From Heyndrickxia acidiproducens DSM 23148 (GTDB lineage Bacteria; Bacillota; Bacilli; Bacillales; Bacillaceae_C): 64,000 nucleotides of DNA. The position numbers and the translations under genes are program-made. Under the pieces are notes generated by a model that saw only the letters and a program-made list of their open reading frames with translations, searched no databases and had not been told where the DNA came from. How positions within the stretch are numbered: position 1 is the stretch's first letter; each line of letters starts with the position of its first letter. Positions 26,118 through 34,606 of the stretch are shown here, one piece after another. The stretch lies in the NCBI RefSeq assembly GCF_000374345.1, contig NZ_KB893986.1, positions 1 to 64,000 of the forward strand, written 5' to 3'.

Positions 26118-26861
26118 TTAATGGGCGCTCACATTATCGGTGCGGTGTTGTTGCTGGCGCCGCTGTTTCGTTTCCGTCCGCCTGTTGGAAATGTAGCCGA
26201 GCCCTAAAATCAGGACTGTTATAATGGCGGAAATAGAATAAGTAACAGGCCCATGGGAGACGTGAAGCCATTCCAGCAGATGCTCGTCTTTAAACAGCAT
26301 CTCAGCTGCTGTCCACGCCAGAATGCCGGATCCCGCGTAAGCAATCCAGCTGTAGCGGTTCATCACTTTCACAATCATTTTCGAGCCGAAAATCATCACC
26401 GGGATACTAATGGCAACGCCAAGCGCAATCATGCCGACGTGCCCGTTTGCGGCACCGGCCAGGGCAACGACATTATCAAGGCTCATGACGGCATCGGCCA
26501 ATATAATTGTACCGACCGCTTTTAACAGCCCGTTCGAAGACTTCACGTGGACATCCTCATCTCCGCCTGAAAGTACTTTAAAGGCAATCCATAACAACAG
26601 CAAGCCGCCGATAATATTGACATAAGGTACTTTTAGCAGGGCAACAATGGCCATCGCCAGTAATATTCTTAAAATAACAGCTCCGGCAGTCCCCCAGAAA
26701 ATCGCTTTATTTTGCTGGTTTTTCTGTAGTTTCCGTGTCGCCATCGCAATGACTACGGCATTATCGCCGGATAAAATAATATCAATCATAATGATCTTAA
26801 GCAATGCGATAAACGCACCGCTGGAAACAGCCAATCCGATTGTAAAGATAGATTCGGACAA
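26118..26861 (-). CDS. TerC-family membrane protein (YjbE type)
   Basis: A 247-residue polytopic membrane protein of the TerC family, YjbE branch. It contains the characteristic first-helix acidic motif IDIILSGDNAVVIAMA and the repeated ILADAVMSLDNVVALAG, whose aspartates line the predicted ion path, with about seven helices and a His/Arg-rich tail. Related TerC proteins in B. subtilis export Mn2+ and support metalation of secreted enzymes. It starts at TTG 26861 with AAAGGA upstream. I see no manganese (yybP-ykoY) riboswitch ahead of it. Confidence 0.88.
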   Translation of the reverse strand: MSESIFTIGLAVSSGAFIALLKIIMIDIILSGDNAVVIAMATRKLQKNQQNKAIFWGTAGAVILRILLAMAIVALLKVPYVNIIGGLLLLWIAFKVLSGGDEDVHVKSSNGLLKAVGTIILADAVMSLDNVVALAGAANGHVGMIALGVAISIPVMIFGSKMIVKVMNRYSWIAYAGSGILAWTAAEMLFKDEHLLEWLHVSHGPVTYSISAIITVLILGLGYISNRRTETKQRRQQQHRTDNVSAH

Positions 26862-27007
26862 TCATTGTCATTCCTTTCAATTAAAGTTCTAATTACAAGT
26901 TCATATGACCTATATACCAATACTATCATATTTTCATAAAAAAAGTAATAGAATCCGGCCAATTTCATAAAAATGCCAGGACTTCCCGGACCGCTTTTTT
27001 CGATTTC

Positions 27008-27049
27008 TTTTCAGATCTGTCCGTTTACACTATGATACTAATGTAGTAT
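27008..27049 (+). promoter_or_regulatory. ycgR promoter with palindromic operator
   Basis: TTTTCA (27008-27013), 17-nt spacer, TATGAT (27031-27036). A perfect 6-bp dyad ATACTA-ATG-TAGTAT (27035-27049) overlaps the end of the -10 and the likely +1, a repressor-like position. The regulator is not identified. Confidence 0.5.
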
Positions 27050-27108
27050 TCTAGTTAGATGAAGTTTTTCAAGAAGCAGTGTAAGCGTGATAGAGGAGAG
27101 ATAGCGCC

Positions 27109-28020
27109 ATGAGCCAGTCTTTATTACAAATGAACACCATTTTTATCAGTATTATCATTGAGGCGCTGCCTTTTATTGTGCTGGGTGTATTTATTTCTGC
27201 ATTCATCCAGATGTTTGTCACCGAGGAAATGATCGCAAAAATAATGCCGAAAAACCGGTTTTTGTCTATTGCATTCGGTACCGGGATGGGCGCACTGTTT
27301 CCGGCATGCGAGTGCGGCATTGTCCCGATTACGGAAAGGCTCGTCCGCAAAAATGTTCCGCTCTATGCGGCAATCGCTTTTATGCTGGCAGGACCGATCA
27401 TCAATCCGGTTGTCATATTTTCGACTTTTGTTGCTTTCGGGGACAGCTGGAAGATGGCCTTAATGAGATGCGGGCTGGCCATTTTTGTCGCGGTGCTGAC
27501 CGCGATTGTGATTTCTTACCTATTTAATGAGAGCCAGCTTCGTGAATTTGCCAATAAAAAGCTGCATCTTCATGAGCATGATCATGGCAGCAGCCGTCCC
27601 CATGAAGAACCTGTTCCGGCCGGCTTATGGGCAAAAATAACCGGCGTGGTTGACCATGCCATTGATGAATTTTTTTCAGTCGGTAAGTTCCTTGTATTCG
27701 GGGGGCTGATTTCTTCGGCCATGCAGACGTTTTTCCGGACAAGCACATTGCTGCAGCTCGGGCATACAAAAGCCACTGCAATTGCCATCATGATGCTGCT
27801 TGCTTTTATCATGTCCATCTGCTCGGAAGCGGATGCGTTTATCGCCTCATCATTCAGCGGCATGTTCGGTACCGCGGCGATTCTTGCGTTTTTAGTTTTT
27901 GGCGCGATGGTCGATATTAAAAATTTGCTGATGATGATGCACTCATTTAAGAAGAAATTTGTTGCCTCCCTGATCGGCATCATTATCGTATTTGTATTTG
28001 CCGGCGCATTAATCATATAA
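27109..28020 (+). CDS. ycgR: DUF318 permease (YcgR / ArsP-like)
   Basis: A 303-residue permease with about eight membrane helices. The first half has the family motif FPACECGIVPITERL and AGPIINPVV; the second half repeats the fold with SEADAFIASSF. Both motifs are conserved in the YcgR/ArsP permeases, which act on metals, metalloids or organoarsenicals in characterised members. The central cytoplasmic loop is His-rich (LHEHDHGSSRPHEE), suggesting metal binding. GGAGAGATAG precedes ATG 27109. It forms a two-gene unit with ycgQ, as in B. subtilis. Substrate is unknown. Confidence 0.87.
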   Translation: MSQSLLQMNTIFISIIIEALPFIVLGVFISAFIQMFVTEEMIAKIMPKNRFLSIAFGTGMGALFPACECGIVPITERLVRKNVPLYAAIAFMLAGPIINPVVIFSTFVAFGDSWKMALMRCGLAIFVAVLTAIVISYLFNESQLREFANKKLHLHEHDHGSSRPHEEPVPAGLWAKITGVVDHAIDEFFSVGKFLVFGGLISSAMQTFFRTSTLLQLGHTKATAIAIMMLLAFIMSICSEADAFIASSFSGMFGTAAILAFLVFGAMVDIKNLLMMMHSFKKKFVASLIGIIIVFVFAGALII

Positions 28021-28033
28021 GAAGGTGTTAGCA

Positions 28034-28882
28034 ATGTTGCGGTTTATCGTCTTATTCGGATTCGCCTATTTTTTTATGAAGCTGCATGCAACTGGCGATA
28101 TCAGTAAATATATTAATATGAAATATTCGTTTTTGTCGTTTTCAATGATTTTTGTGATGTTTTTTTTAATGATCTACCAGCTGGTTAAATGGGTCAGGGC
28201 CGGAAATAAGGAAGAGCATCACGTCCATCATGGGCATTCGCACGAACAGGATGAAAATACCTGGTATAAGAAAGTGTTTACGTACGGGCTCATCCTCATC
28301 CCGGTCGTAACAGGCATTTTTTTGCCAGTCGCAACATTAAATTCAACGGTCGTTAAAGCAAAGGGCTTCCATTTCTCAATGATTGACAACGATAAAGACC
28401 AGTATGCCAACCACCAGATTCTGCGCCCGAATTCGAGCCTTTATTATGATAAAAACCAATATGTGGAGATGGAAAACTCCGATTTGAAACAGTACCGGAA
28501 TTTAAGCCATATTACGCTCGATGATAACCATTATTTCCACGGCCTTGAGACAATCTACAATTACCCCGGAAATTTTATTGGTAAAAAAGTGACGATAAAA
28601 GGTTTTGTGTACCGGACGGATGATATTAAAGACAACCAGTTGTTTGTCCTCCGATTCGGTATTATTCACTGCATTGCGGATGCCGGCGTGTATGGCATGC
28701 TTGTCGATTTTCCGGATCATATGAAGAACAAATTAAAAGAAAATACCTGGATCCAGGTAAGCGGAACACTTTCAACTACCTATTACGATGCTTTTAAGGA
28801 GAATATCCCTTATTTAACCGTAACGGATTATCAAAAAATCCCTGAGCCGAAAGATCCATATGTATACCGCCAGTATAACTAA
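28034..28882 (+). CDS. ycgQ: TIGR03943-family membrane protein YcgQ
   Basis: A 282-residue partner of the YcgR permease. Two N-terminal helices are separated from a third (YGLILIPVVTGIFLPVATL) by a strikingly His-rich loop (EEHHVHHGHSHEQDE). The C-terminal 150 residues are a soluble, presumably extracytoplasmic domain with an OB-like region (VTIKGFVYRTDD, WIQVSGTLSTTYYD). ATG 28034 follows AAGAAGG; GTG 28025 overlaps that site. The paired His-rich loops in YcgR and YcgQ point to a metal, which is inference. Confidence 0.85.
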   Translation: MLRFIVLFGFAYFFMKLHATGDISKYINMKYSFLSFSMIFVMFFLMIYQLVKWVRAGNKEEHHVHHGHSHEQDENTWYKKVFTYGLILIPVVTGIFLPVATLNSTVVKAKGFHFSMIDNDKDQYANHQILRPNSSLYYDKNQYVEMENSDLKQYRNLSHITLDDNHYFHGLETIYNYPGNFIGKKVTIKGFVYRTDDIKDNQLFVLRFGIIHCIADAGVYGMLVDFPDHMKNKLKENTWIQVSGTLSTTYYDAFKENIPYLTVTDYQKIPEPKDPYVYRQYN

Positions 28883-28885
28883 ACG

Positions 28886-28953
28886 GGTTTGGCGCGCTAA
28901 AACAATGCCGGAATCAATGTCCGGATATTGTATTACAGCGCCAAACCTTTTAT
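28886..28953 (+). terminator. Terminator after ycgQ, overlapping the yhaO promoter
   Basis: GGTTTGGCGC (28886-28895) pairs with GCGCCAAACC (28938-28947), with inner stems ACAAT/ATTGT and CCGGA/TCCGG, then TTTT. The 3' half contains the -35 and spacer of the yhaO promoter. Confidence 0.85.
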
Positions 28954-28975
28954 AATGGAAACAGAACGTATATTC
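28928..28975 (+). promoter_or_regulatory. yhaO promoter with LexA-like box
   Basis: TTGTAT (28928-28933), 17 nt, TATAAT (28951-28956). GAACGTATATTC (28964-28975) follows and differs from the Gram-positive LexA half-site dyad GAAC-N4-GTTC at a single base. yhaONM is reported as a LexA target in B. subtilis, to my recollection; the site itself is what I see. Confidence 0.65.
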
Positions 28976-28986
28976 GAAAGAGCGTG

Positions 28987-30231
28987 ATGTCATTGAAAAA
29001 TATCCGATTTATCCATGCTGCTGATCTGCATCTTGACAGTCCCTTTACCGGTCTCAGGCAGCTGCCGGCTGAAATATTTGAACGGGTGCGGAACAGCACT
29101 TTTAAAGCATTTGAAACAATGGCTGATTTTGCAATTGAAAATAAGATTGACTTTTTGCTGGCCAGCGGTGACCTGTACGACGGGGAAGACCGCAGCCTGA
29201 AAGCACAGGTCAGGCTCCGCAGCCAATTTGAGCGCTTACGTGAAGCCGGTATTGAAGTGTTTGTGCTGCATGGCAACCATGACCATTTAGGCGGGGCATG
29301 GACAAAGATGCCGATGCCCCCGAATGTGCACATTTTTTCAGATAAGGTTGAATCGAAAACATTTACGGCTGAAAACGGGACAACTGTAAAGCTGTATGGG
29401 TTCAGTTATCCAAAAAGGCATGTGTTTGACCAGAAAATTCTTGAATATCACAATGAAGGGAATGCGGATTTCCATATTGGCATGCTGCATGGCTACTGTG
29501 AAGGCGGCAGCATCCGGCACCAGCCGTACGCGCCTTTTTCACTCCGGGAACTGCTCGCGAAAAAAATGGATTATTGGGCGCTCGGGCATATCCATCAGCG
29601 CCAAATTCTTCATGAACAGCCTTTTATCATTTACCCCGGCAATATCCAGGGAAGAAACCGCAAAGAAACAGGATCTAAAGGCTGTATGCTCGTGGATATG
29701 AATGAATTCAGCACCCATGTTGCTTTTTTGGAAACGGCAGATGTGATCTGGGAGCAGTTGAAGGTTTCGGCGAAGGGCCTTGAGGCGTTTCACGATCTTT
29801 ATAGCGTTTGCCGGGAAAAGCTGGAAGAAATCAGGAAACAAACGCAGGCTGTTTTGATTGACCTTGAAATTGAAGAAACAGGCAATTTGGGCACAGAAGC
29901 GCTTGAAAAAATAAACAATGGGGAACTGCTGGAAGTGCTGCAGGAAGGGGAAGAAAGCGCCCCGAATTTTGTTTGGCCCCATCATATTACACTGAACAGG
30001 CCTGAATCTGTCCCACAGCTAAAGGAATATGAATTTATCAGCCGGGAAATGAAGCATACGGCTGCAGAACTGGCAGATGAAGAAGCGTTTGCCCGCGCTA
30101 TTTCTCCGCTTTATTCCCATGTGTACGCAAGCCGCTACCTCAGGCGTATAACAGAAGAAGAAAAAAAACAACTGCTCAGTGAAGCGGAGGCCGTTGCCTT
30201 TTCAAGAATCAGGGAAGAGGGTTGCAAATGA
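28987..30231 (+). CDS. yhaO: SbcD-like DNA repair exonuclease YhaO
   Basis: A 414-residue calcineurin-fold metallophosphoesterase of the SbcD/Mre11 type. The metal-binding motifs appear in order: IHAADLHLDSPF, LLASGDLYDGEDR, VLHGNHDHLGG, GMLHGYCEGG and LGHIHQRQIL. A C-terminal capping region of about 180 residues follows. It presumably works with YhaN, an SMC/Rad50-like ATPase, as a nuclease complex acting on DNA ends. ATG 28987 is one codon inside GTG 28984. Its TGA overlaps the ATG of yhaN (ATGA), implying coupled, near-stoichiometric synthesis. Confidence 0.92.
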   Translation: MSLKNIRFIHAADLHLDSPFTGLRQLPAEIFERVRNSTFKAFETMADFAIENKIDFLLASGDLYDGEDRSLKAQVRLRSQFERLREAGIEVFVLHGNHDHLGGAWTKMPMPPNVHIFSDKVESKTFTAENGTTVKLYGFSYPKRHVFDQKILEYHNEGNADFHIGMLHGYCEGGSIRHQPYAPFSLRELLAKKMDYWALGHIHQRQILHEQPFIIYPGNIQGRNRKETGSKGCMLVDMNEFSTHVAFLETADVIWEQLKVSAKGLEAFHDLYSVCREKLEEIRKQTQAVLIDLEIEETGNLGTEALEKINNGELLEVLQEGEESAPNFVWPHHITLNRPESVPQLKEYEFISREMKHTAAELADEEAFARAISPLYSHVYASRYLRRITEEEKKQLLSEAEAVAFSRIREEGCK

Positions 30232-33197
30232 AGCTGTTGGAAATACATATTTATGGTTTTGGCAAATTTATCGATTTTCATTTAACCGGTTTAGACAGCT
30301 TTGTTGCCATTTACGGCGAAAACGAGGCGGGCAAGTCAACGCTGATGGCTTTTATCCAGGCGGTTTTATTCGGCTTTCCGACCAGGCAGCAGGCAGAACT
30401 ACGCTATGAACCGAAAACGCATGATGCATACGGGGGGCGGCTCGTCCTCCAGACAGAAAAGGCCGGCATCGTAACGGTTGAAAGGGTGCGCGGAAAAGCG
30501 GCGGGAGATGTAACAGTCACCTTTGCAGACGGGAGAATCGGCGGTGAGGCCCAGCTTGCTGAAATGCTCGGCGGTCTGAATAAAACGATGTTTCAATCGA
30601 TTTATTCTTTTAATCTCCTCGGGTTGCAGGAAATCAGGAAATTAAAAGGGAACGATATCAGCCGTTACTTGTTTGCTGCCGGCACAATCGGCACAGATGC
30701 CCTGCTGCATGCGGAAGAAACGCTGCAAAAAGAAATGGAGGCCCGTTTTAAACCAAACGGGCGCAAACCGCTTCTGAATGAAAGCCTGCAGAATCTGCGC
30801 AATCGCGAGAAAGAATTGAACGGGCTGAAGGCGCAGAACAGCCGGTATGAACAGCTGAAGGCAAGCCAGGCTGCCCTGGAAAAAGAACAGGCCCAAATCA
30901 GGGCAGATCTTGAAACATTCAGGCAGTCCCTGCAGAAAGTGTTGCACGATATTAAAATTTGGCCTTTATTTGCCAAACGGCAGCAGCTCGCACAACTACT
31001 TGCAAAAGCAGGCCCGGTTAAGTTTCCGGTGGACGGCCTGCAGCGGATGGACCGGCTTGCTGAACAAAAACGCAGCATCGGCAGCAGGCTAACTGCCCGG
31101 AACCGGCAAAAACAGGCCCTGCTCCAAAAGATCAAAGAAATCGAACCTGATCCGCTTTTGGAGCAGAACAGCGGCCCGATCGAACAGCTCCTGGAAGAAT
31201 GGCCGCAATACCAGCAGCGCCAGGCCGAATTGGACCGGCTGCAGTTTGAATGTGAAGCTTTGCAGGAGCAGATCGAGCGGCTTAGCAGAATGCTGAATCT
31301 GGACGAAGAATCTGCCGCCCGGGTATGCAGTCTCGATTTAAGCGTGGCAGCAAAAGAAAAACTGCGCCTGGCTGTCCATGAATATGAACGCATCAAAACC
31401 GAGCAGCAAACATACCGGGCGCGGCTGAAGGAACTGGAGGACAGGGTGCATGCGATTGAGCAGCAGTGCAGCCGGCTCGAAAATGATTTTGTTTCGGAAG
31501 AAGAATTCAGGGGGCTGGCTGAAAAACAACAGCAATACGGGAAAAAACTTGAGGCAGAGGCAGCACTGGAGAAGGAGCAAAAGCGTATTGAACTGCTCCG
31601 GAGAATGAATACTGCTTCAAAACAATCATCGGCCCAAATGCTGGTACTGGCCGTAATTTTGCTGCTGATTGGCGGATTCGGCCTGTTTGCCCATCAATAT
31701 CTTTTTTTAGCGTTATCTGTCCTTGCGCTGGCAGTAGCCGGCTGGTTTTATTTCAAGAAAAGGAACACGGCCCCGTTAGAACAGGAACTGCTGGCTATCA
31801 CACGTGAGGCGGAAGAAAAAAGCAGGCGCCTGCAAAACTGGGAAGAAGACCGCGGCGCACTGCAGGCTTATGAGCAACAGAAACAGCTCCGGGAAAAATG
31901 GAAGCAGCTGATCCTTCAATTGGAAGGCTATCAGCAGCAGGCCCGGGATATTCAGAACCGGCAGAAGTTTTTACTGGCAAAGGAACGAAACGGCCGGGAA
32001 GCGCTCGACCGCTTAAAAGAAAACTTTGCACTTCACCGTGATTTTCAAGCCGGCCAGTTGATGGATGCCTTCGAACTGTTGGTTGATTTAAGTGGCCAGG
32101 TTAGAAAAAGAGTGGGGATCCGGCAGAAGCTGGCCCAATTAGGCAGCATGCAGTCCGCTTATCAGGAAAAAATGGCGCAATTATGGTCCACCCTGCAAGT
32201 CCGCTGGCCGCTTCTGCAAGAGGGGATATTATCATTGAAGAAGGCGCTGTCGGCGCATCAGGAACGAAAAGTTCTCTACCATGAATGGCAGAATAAACTG
32301 CTTGAAATAGAGGAACAGGAAAACCTGCTGCAAATTGAGAAGCAAACGATTGACAGCGAGATGGATCAGCTGCTTCATCTCGCCGGCGTGAAGGATGAAG
32401 AAGCATTTCGTGAGGCCGGCCGAAACTGGCAAATATATGAGCAACAAAAAAACCAATTGGCTATCCTCGATACGCAACTAAAAGGGGAGGACCTCGATGG
32501 ATTGGCATCCAGGCATAATGCAGATGAATTGAAACAGGAACAACTGGCGCTCGAAAAGAAAATAGATGAACAAAGTGAAAAGCTTCAGGAAATAAACCGT
32601 TCGTTGGCGGAAGTAAACTATGAGATTGCCAGACTGGAAGAAGGGGGCACATTTACTGAAAAGCTCCATCAATTTTACAGTGCCCGCTCGGTTTTTCAGG
32701 AAGATGCAAGGGAATGGGCCAAGCTTGCCCTTGCGAAGGAATTGCTCTCGCGAATGATGGCCAGACTGCGGGAAACCCGTTTTCCGCAGGTCCTGAAAAT
32801 GGCAGGGACGTATTTGAATTTCTTGACAGACGGCATGTATCTTTCCCTCCATTTGTATGAGGGAGACCGTTTTTATGTAAAGCGGAAGGATGGTGTGCTG
32901 TTTTCAGCCAATGAATTAAGCCAGGCTACTGCCGAACAATTGTATATTTCCCTGCGCCTCTCGCTGGCTGAGGCGCTTGGTGCAGAGTATCCATGCCTGC
33001 TGGCCATCGACGACGGTTTTGTGAACTTCGATTTAAAGCGTACCGGAAAAATGGCCCGCTTGCTACAACAAATCAGCAAAAACAGGCAGGTTCTGCTTTT
33101 TACGTGCCATCCCCATTTGCTTGATTTGTTGAAAGGCACACATGTGATAAGGATTGAAAACGGGCGCCTGACAGAAGAAAAGAAAGCCGGATTGTAA
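30228..33197 (+). CDS. yhaN: SbcC/Rad50-like AAA ATPase YhaN
   Basis: A 989-residue ATPase. Walker A YGENEAGKSTLM lies near residues 30-40, followed by long coiled coils rich in Gln, Leu, Glu and Lys. A hydrophobic segment near the middle (MLVLAVILLLIGGFGLFAHQ plus a second helix), unusual for SbcC proteins, is a feature of YhaN and suggests membrane attachment. A signature-like ELSQATAEQLYISLRL and Walker B CLLAIDDGFVNFD close the head domain. ATG 30228 has AAGAGGG upstream. It partners YhaO; function is inferred from SbcCD. Confidence 0.91.
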   Translation: MKLLEIHIYGFGKFIDFHLTGLDSFVAIYGENEAGKSTLMAFIQAVLFGFPTRQQAELRYEPKTHDAYGGRLVLQTEKAGIVTVERVRGKAAGDVTVTFADGRIGGEAQLAEMLGGLNKTMFQSIYSFNLLGLQEIRKLKGNDISRYLFAAGTIGTDALLHAEETLQKEMEARFKPNGRKPLLNESLQNLRNREKELNGLKAQNSRYEQLKASQAALEKEQAQIRADLETFRQSLQKVLHDIKIWPLFAKRQQLAQLLAKAGPVKFPVDGLQRMDRLAEQKRSIGSRLTARNRQKQALLQKIKEIEPDPLLEQNSGPIEQLLEEWPQYQQRQAELDRLQFECEALQEQIERLSRMLNLDEESAARVCSLDLSVAAKEKLRLAVHEYERIKTEQQTYRARLKELEDRVHAIEQQCSRLENDFVSEEEFRGLAEKQQQYGKKLEAEAALEKEQKRIELLRRMNTASKQSSAQMLVLAVILLLIGGFGLFAHQYLFLALSVLALAVAGWFYFKKRNTAPLEQELLAITREAEEKSRRLQNWEEDRGALQAYEQQKQLREKWKQLILQLEGYQQQARDIQNRQKFLLAKERNGREALDRLKENFALHRDFQAGQLMDAFELLVDLSGQVRKRVGIRQKLAQLGSMQSAYQEKMAQLWSTLQVRWPLLQEGILSLKKALSAHQERKVLYHEWQNKLLEIEEQENLLQIEKQTIDSEMDQLLHLAGVKDEEAFREAGRNWQIYEQQKNQLAILDTQLKGEDLDGLASRHNADELKQEQLALEKKIDEQSEKLQEINRSLAEVNYEIARLEEGGTFTEKLHQFYSARSVFQEDAREWAKLALAKELLSRMMARLRETRFPQVLKMAGTYLNFLTDGMYLSLHLYEGDRFYVKRKDGVLFSANELSQATAEQLYISLRLSLAEALGAEYPCLLAIDDGFVNFDLKRTGKMARLLQQISKNRQVLLFTCHPHLLDLLKGTHVIRIENGRLTEEKKAGL

Positions 33198-33266
33198 AAA
33201 GCAGGCAGATGTTATGTTATACTCAGATAAGAATATGATCAGTGTAACAGATCGGAGGATGGATTT

Positions 33267-34211
33267 ATGGCAAAAGGGCTTCTCTATTACGAAGTAGGTG
33301 AACAGTTTGATGCTTTTCTTCTCATTAAGCATGCGACAAAAGGGATTGCCAGTAACGGAAAACCTTTTTTAACGTTAATTCTCCAGGATCGTACAGGAGA
33401 TATCGAAGCAAAGCTTTGGGATGCTTCCGAGCAGGATGTGCAGACCTATAAAGCTGAAACGATCGTGAAAGTCGCCGGGGATATTTTAAATTACCGCGGC
33501 AGACTGCAGTTAAAGATCAGGCAGATCCATCCCGCTTCCCCAAATGACGGGGTTCGTTTAGCAGACTTTATTGAAACGGCCCCGCTGCGCCAGGATGAAA
33601 TGATAGGGAAAATCACACAATATATTTTTGATATGAAAAATCCCAGCATCCAAAGGCTGACCAGGCATCTCTTAAAAAAATACCAAAAACAATTCCTTGT
33701 CTATCCGGCAGCGACGAAAAATCATCATGAATTTGTTTCCGGGCTGGCCTACCATGTGGTTTCGATGCTTGATCTGGCAAGGGCAATTGCCGATCTTTAC
33801 CCATCCTTAGACCGCGACTTGTTATATGCCGGCATTATTCTCCATGATTTAGGAAAAGTGCAGGAATTATCCGGCCCGATTTCAACAACTTATACAGTGA
33901 AAGGGAACTTGCTTGGGCATATCTCTATCATGGTCAATGAAATTGCCAAGGCTGCCGAGGAACTGGATATTCATGGAGAAGAAGTCATGGTTCTGGAACA
34001 TCTGGTTTTAAGCCATCACGGCAAAATGGAATGGGGAAGCGCGAAGCCCCCGATGATCAAAGAAGCGGAAATCCTTCATTATATTGATAATATTGATGCA
34101 AAAATGAACATGCTTGACCGCGCGCTCCGCAACGTAAAACCCGGGGAATTTTCGGATCGGATTTATGCGCTCGATAACCGTTCGTTTTATAAACCAACCT
34201 TTCATAAATGA
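33267..34211 (+). CDS. yhaM: 3'-5' exoribonuclease YhaM
   Basis: A 314-residue cytosolic nuclease with an N-terminal OB-fold nucleic-acid-binding domain ([21 protein letters not shown], about 35-55) and a C-terminal HD phosphohydrolase domain whose metal ligands appear as [18 protein letters not shown] (His-Asp) and [12 protein letters not shown]. subtilis YhaM degrades RNA and single-stranded DNA 3' to 5'. Ribosome-binding site CGGAGGATGG precedes ATG 33267. It lies 69 nt after yhaN in the same direction and may share the LexA-controlled transcript. Confidence 0.94.
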   Translation: MAKGLLYYEVGEQFDAFLLIKHATKGIASNGKPFLTLILQDRTGDIEAKLWDASEQDVQTYKAETIVKVAGDILNYRGRLQLKIRQIHPASPNDGVRLADFIETAPLRQDEMIGKITQYIFDMKNPSIQRLTRHLLKKYQKQFLVYPAATKNHHEFVSGLAYHVVSMLDLARAIADLYPSLDRDLLYAGIILHDLGKVQELSGPISTTYTVKGNLLGHISIMVNEIAKAAEELDIHGEEVMVLEHLVLSHHGKMEWGSAKPPMIKEAEILHYIDNIDAKMNMLDRALRNVKPGEFSDRIYALDNRSFYKPTFHK

Positions 34212-34223
34212 CAGTCTAGCAAA

Positions 34224-34252
34224 ATGCCTCTCAAAATGAGAGGCATTTTTTT
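34224..34252 (+). terminator. Terminator after yhaM
   Basis: ATGCCTCTC pairs with GAGAGGCAT around AAAAT, then T7. Confidence 0.93.
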
Positions 34253-34308
34253 GCGGAAATCATCATAGAGTGTAGCAATAGGACAAACTTTAGAAAGGGC
34301 GTGGGAAA

Positions 34309-34536
34309 ATGGAAATGGCGGATTTTCCAATTTGGGTTTATTTTGTTGTAGCAGCAATTATAGTCTGTGCATTTATGGCGATAAAGACTTCAAAAGAAGA
34401 CAGGGAATTGGAACAGGAATGGATTGAAAAAGAAGGGGAGGTCTATATTAAGCGGATGAACAAGGAAAAGTCAATGCGGCATCCGGATCAAGAACAGGAT
34501 CAGGAACAGGAACAGATAAAGGCGAAGGAAGCATAA
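34309..34536 (+). CDS. yhaL: Sporulation protein YhaL
   Basis: A 75-residue protein with one N-terminal membrane helix (IWVYFVVAAIIVCAFMAI) and a charged cytoplasmic tail ending in a low-complexity Asp-Gln-Glu repeat (DQEQDQEQEQ). The helix followed by KTSKEDRELEQEWIEKEGEVYI matches YhaL, required for efficient sporulation in B. subtilis, although its mechanism is unknown. GAAAGGGCG gives the ribosome-binding site. A GGCCGGG/CCCGGCC hairpin (34542-34569) follows. Confidence 0.85.
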   Translation: MEMADFPIWVYFVVAAIIVCAFMAIKTSKEDRELEQEWIEKEGEVYIKRMNKEKSMRHPDQEQDQEQEQIKAKEA

Positions 34537-34572
34537 AACAGGGCCGGGTCTAAAACCTGCGGCCCGGCCTGC

Positions 34573-34606
34573 AAAAAAAGCGCCCGGTTTCCGGACGCTT
34601 TTTTTT
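34573..34606. terminator. Bidirectional terminator yhaL / prsA
   Basis: AGCGCCCGG and CCGGACGCT flank a TTT loop, with A7 and T8 tracts. On the minus strand it overlaps the prsA stop codon. Confidence 0.88.

Noticed and set aside
26862..27000. yybP-ykoY manganese riboswitch before the TerC gene
   Set aside because: The sequence is AT-rich and lacks the conserved riboswitch core; only a simple promoter region is seen.
34480..34530. Short tandem repeat at the end of yhaL as a regulatory repeat
   Set aside because: The GAA/CAG-like repetition encodes the Asp-Gln-Glu tail of YhaL in frame; coding low complexity explains it.
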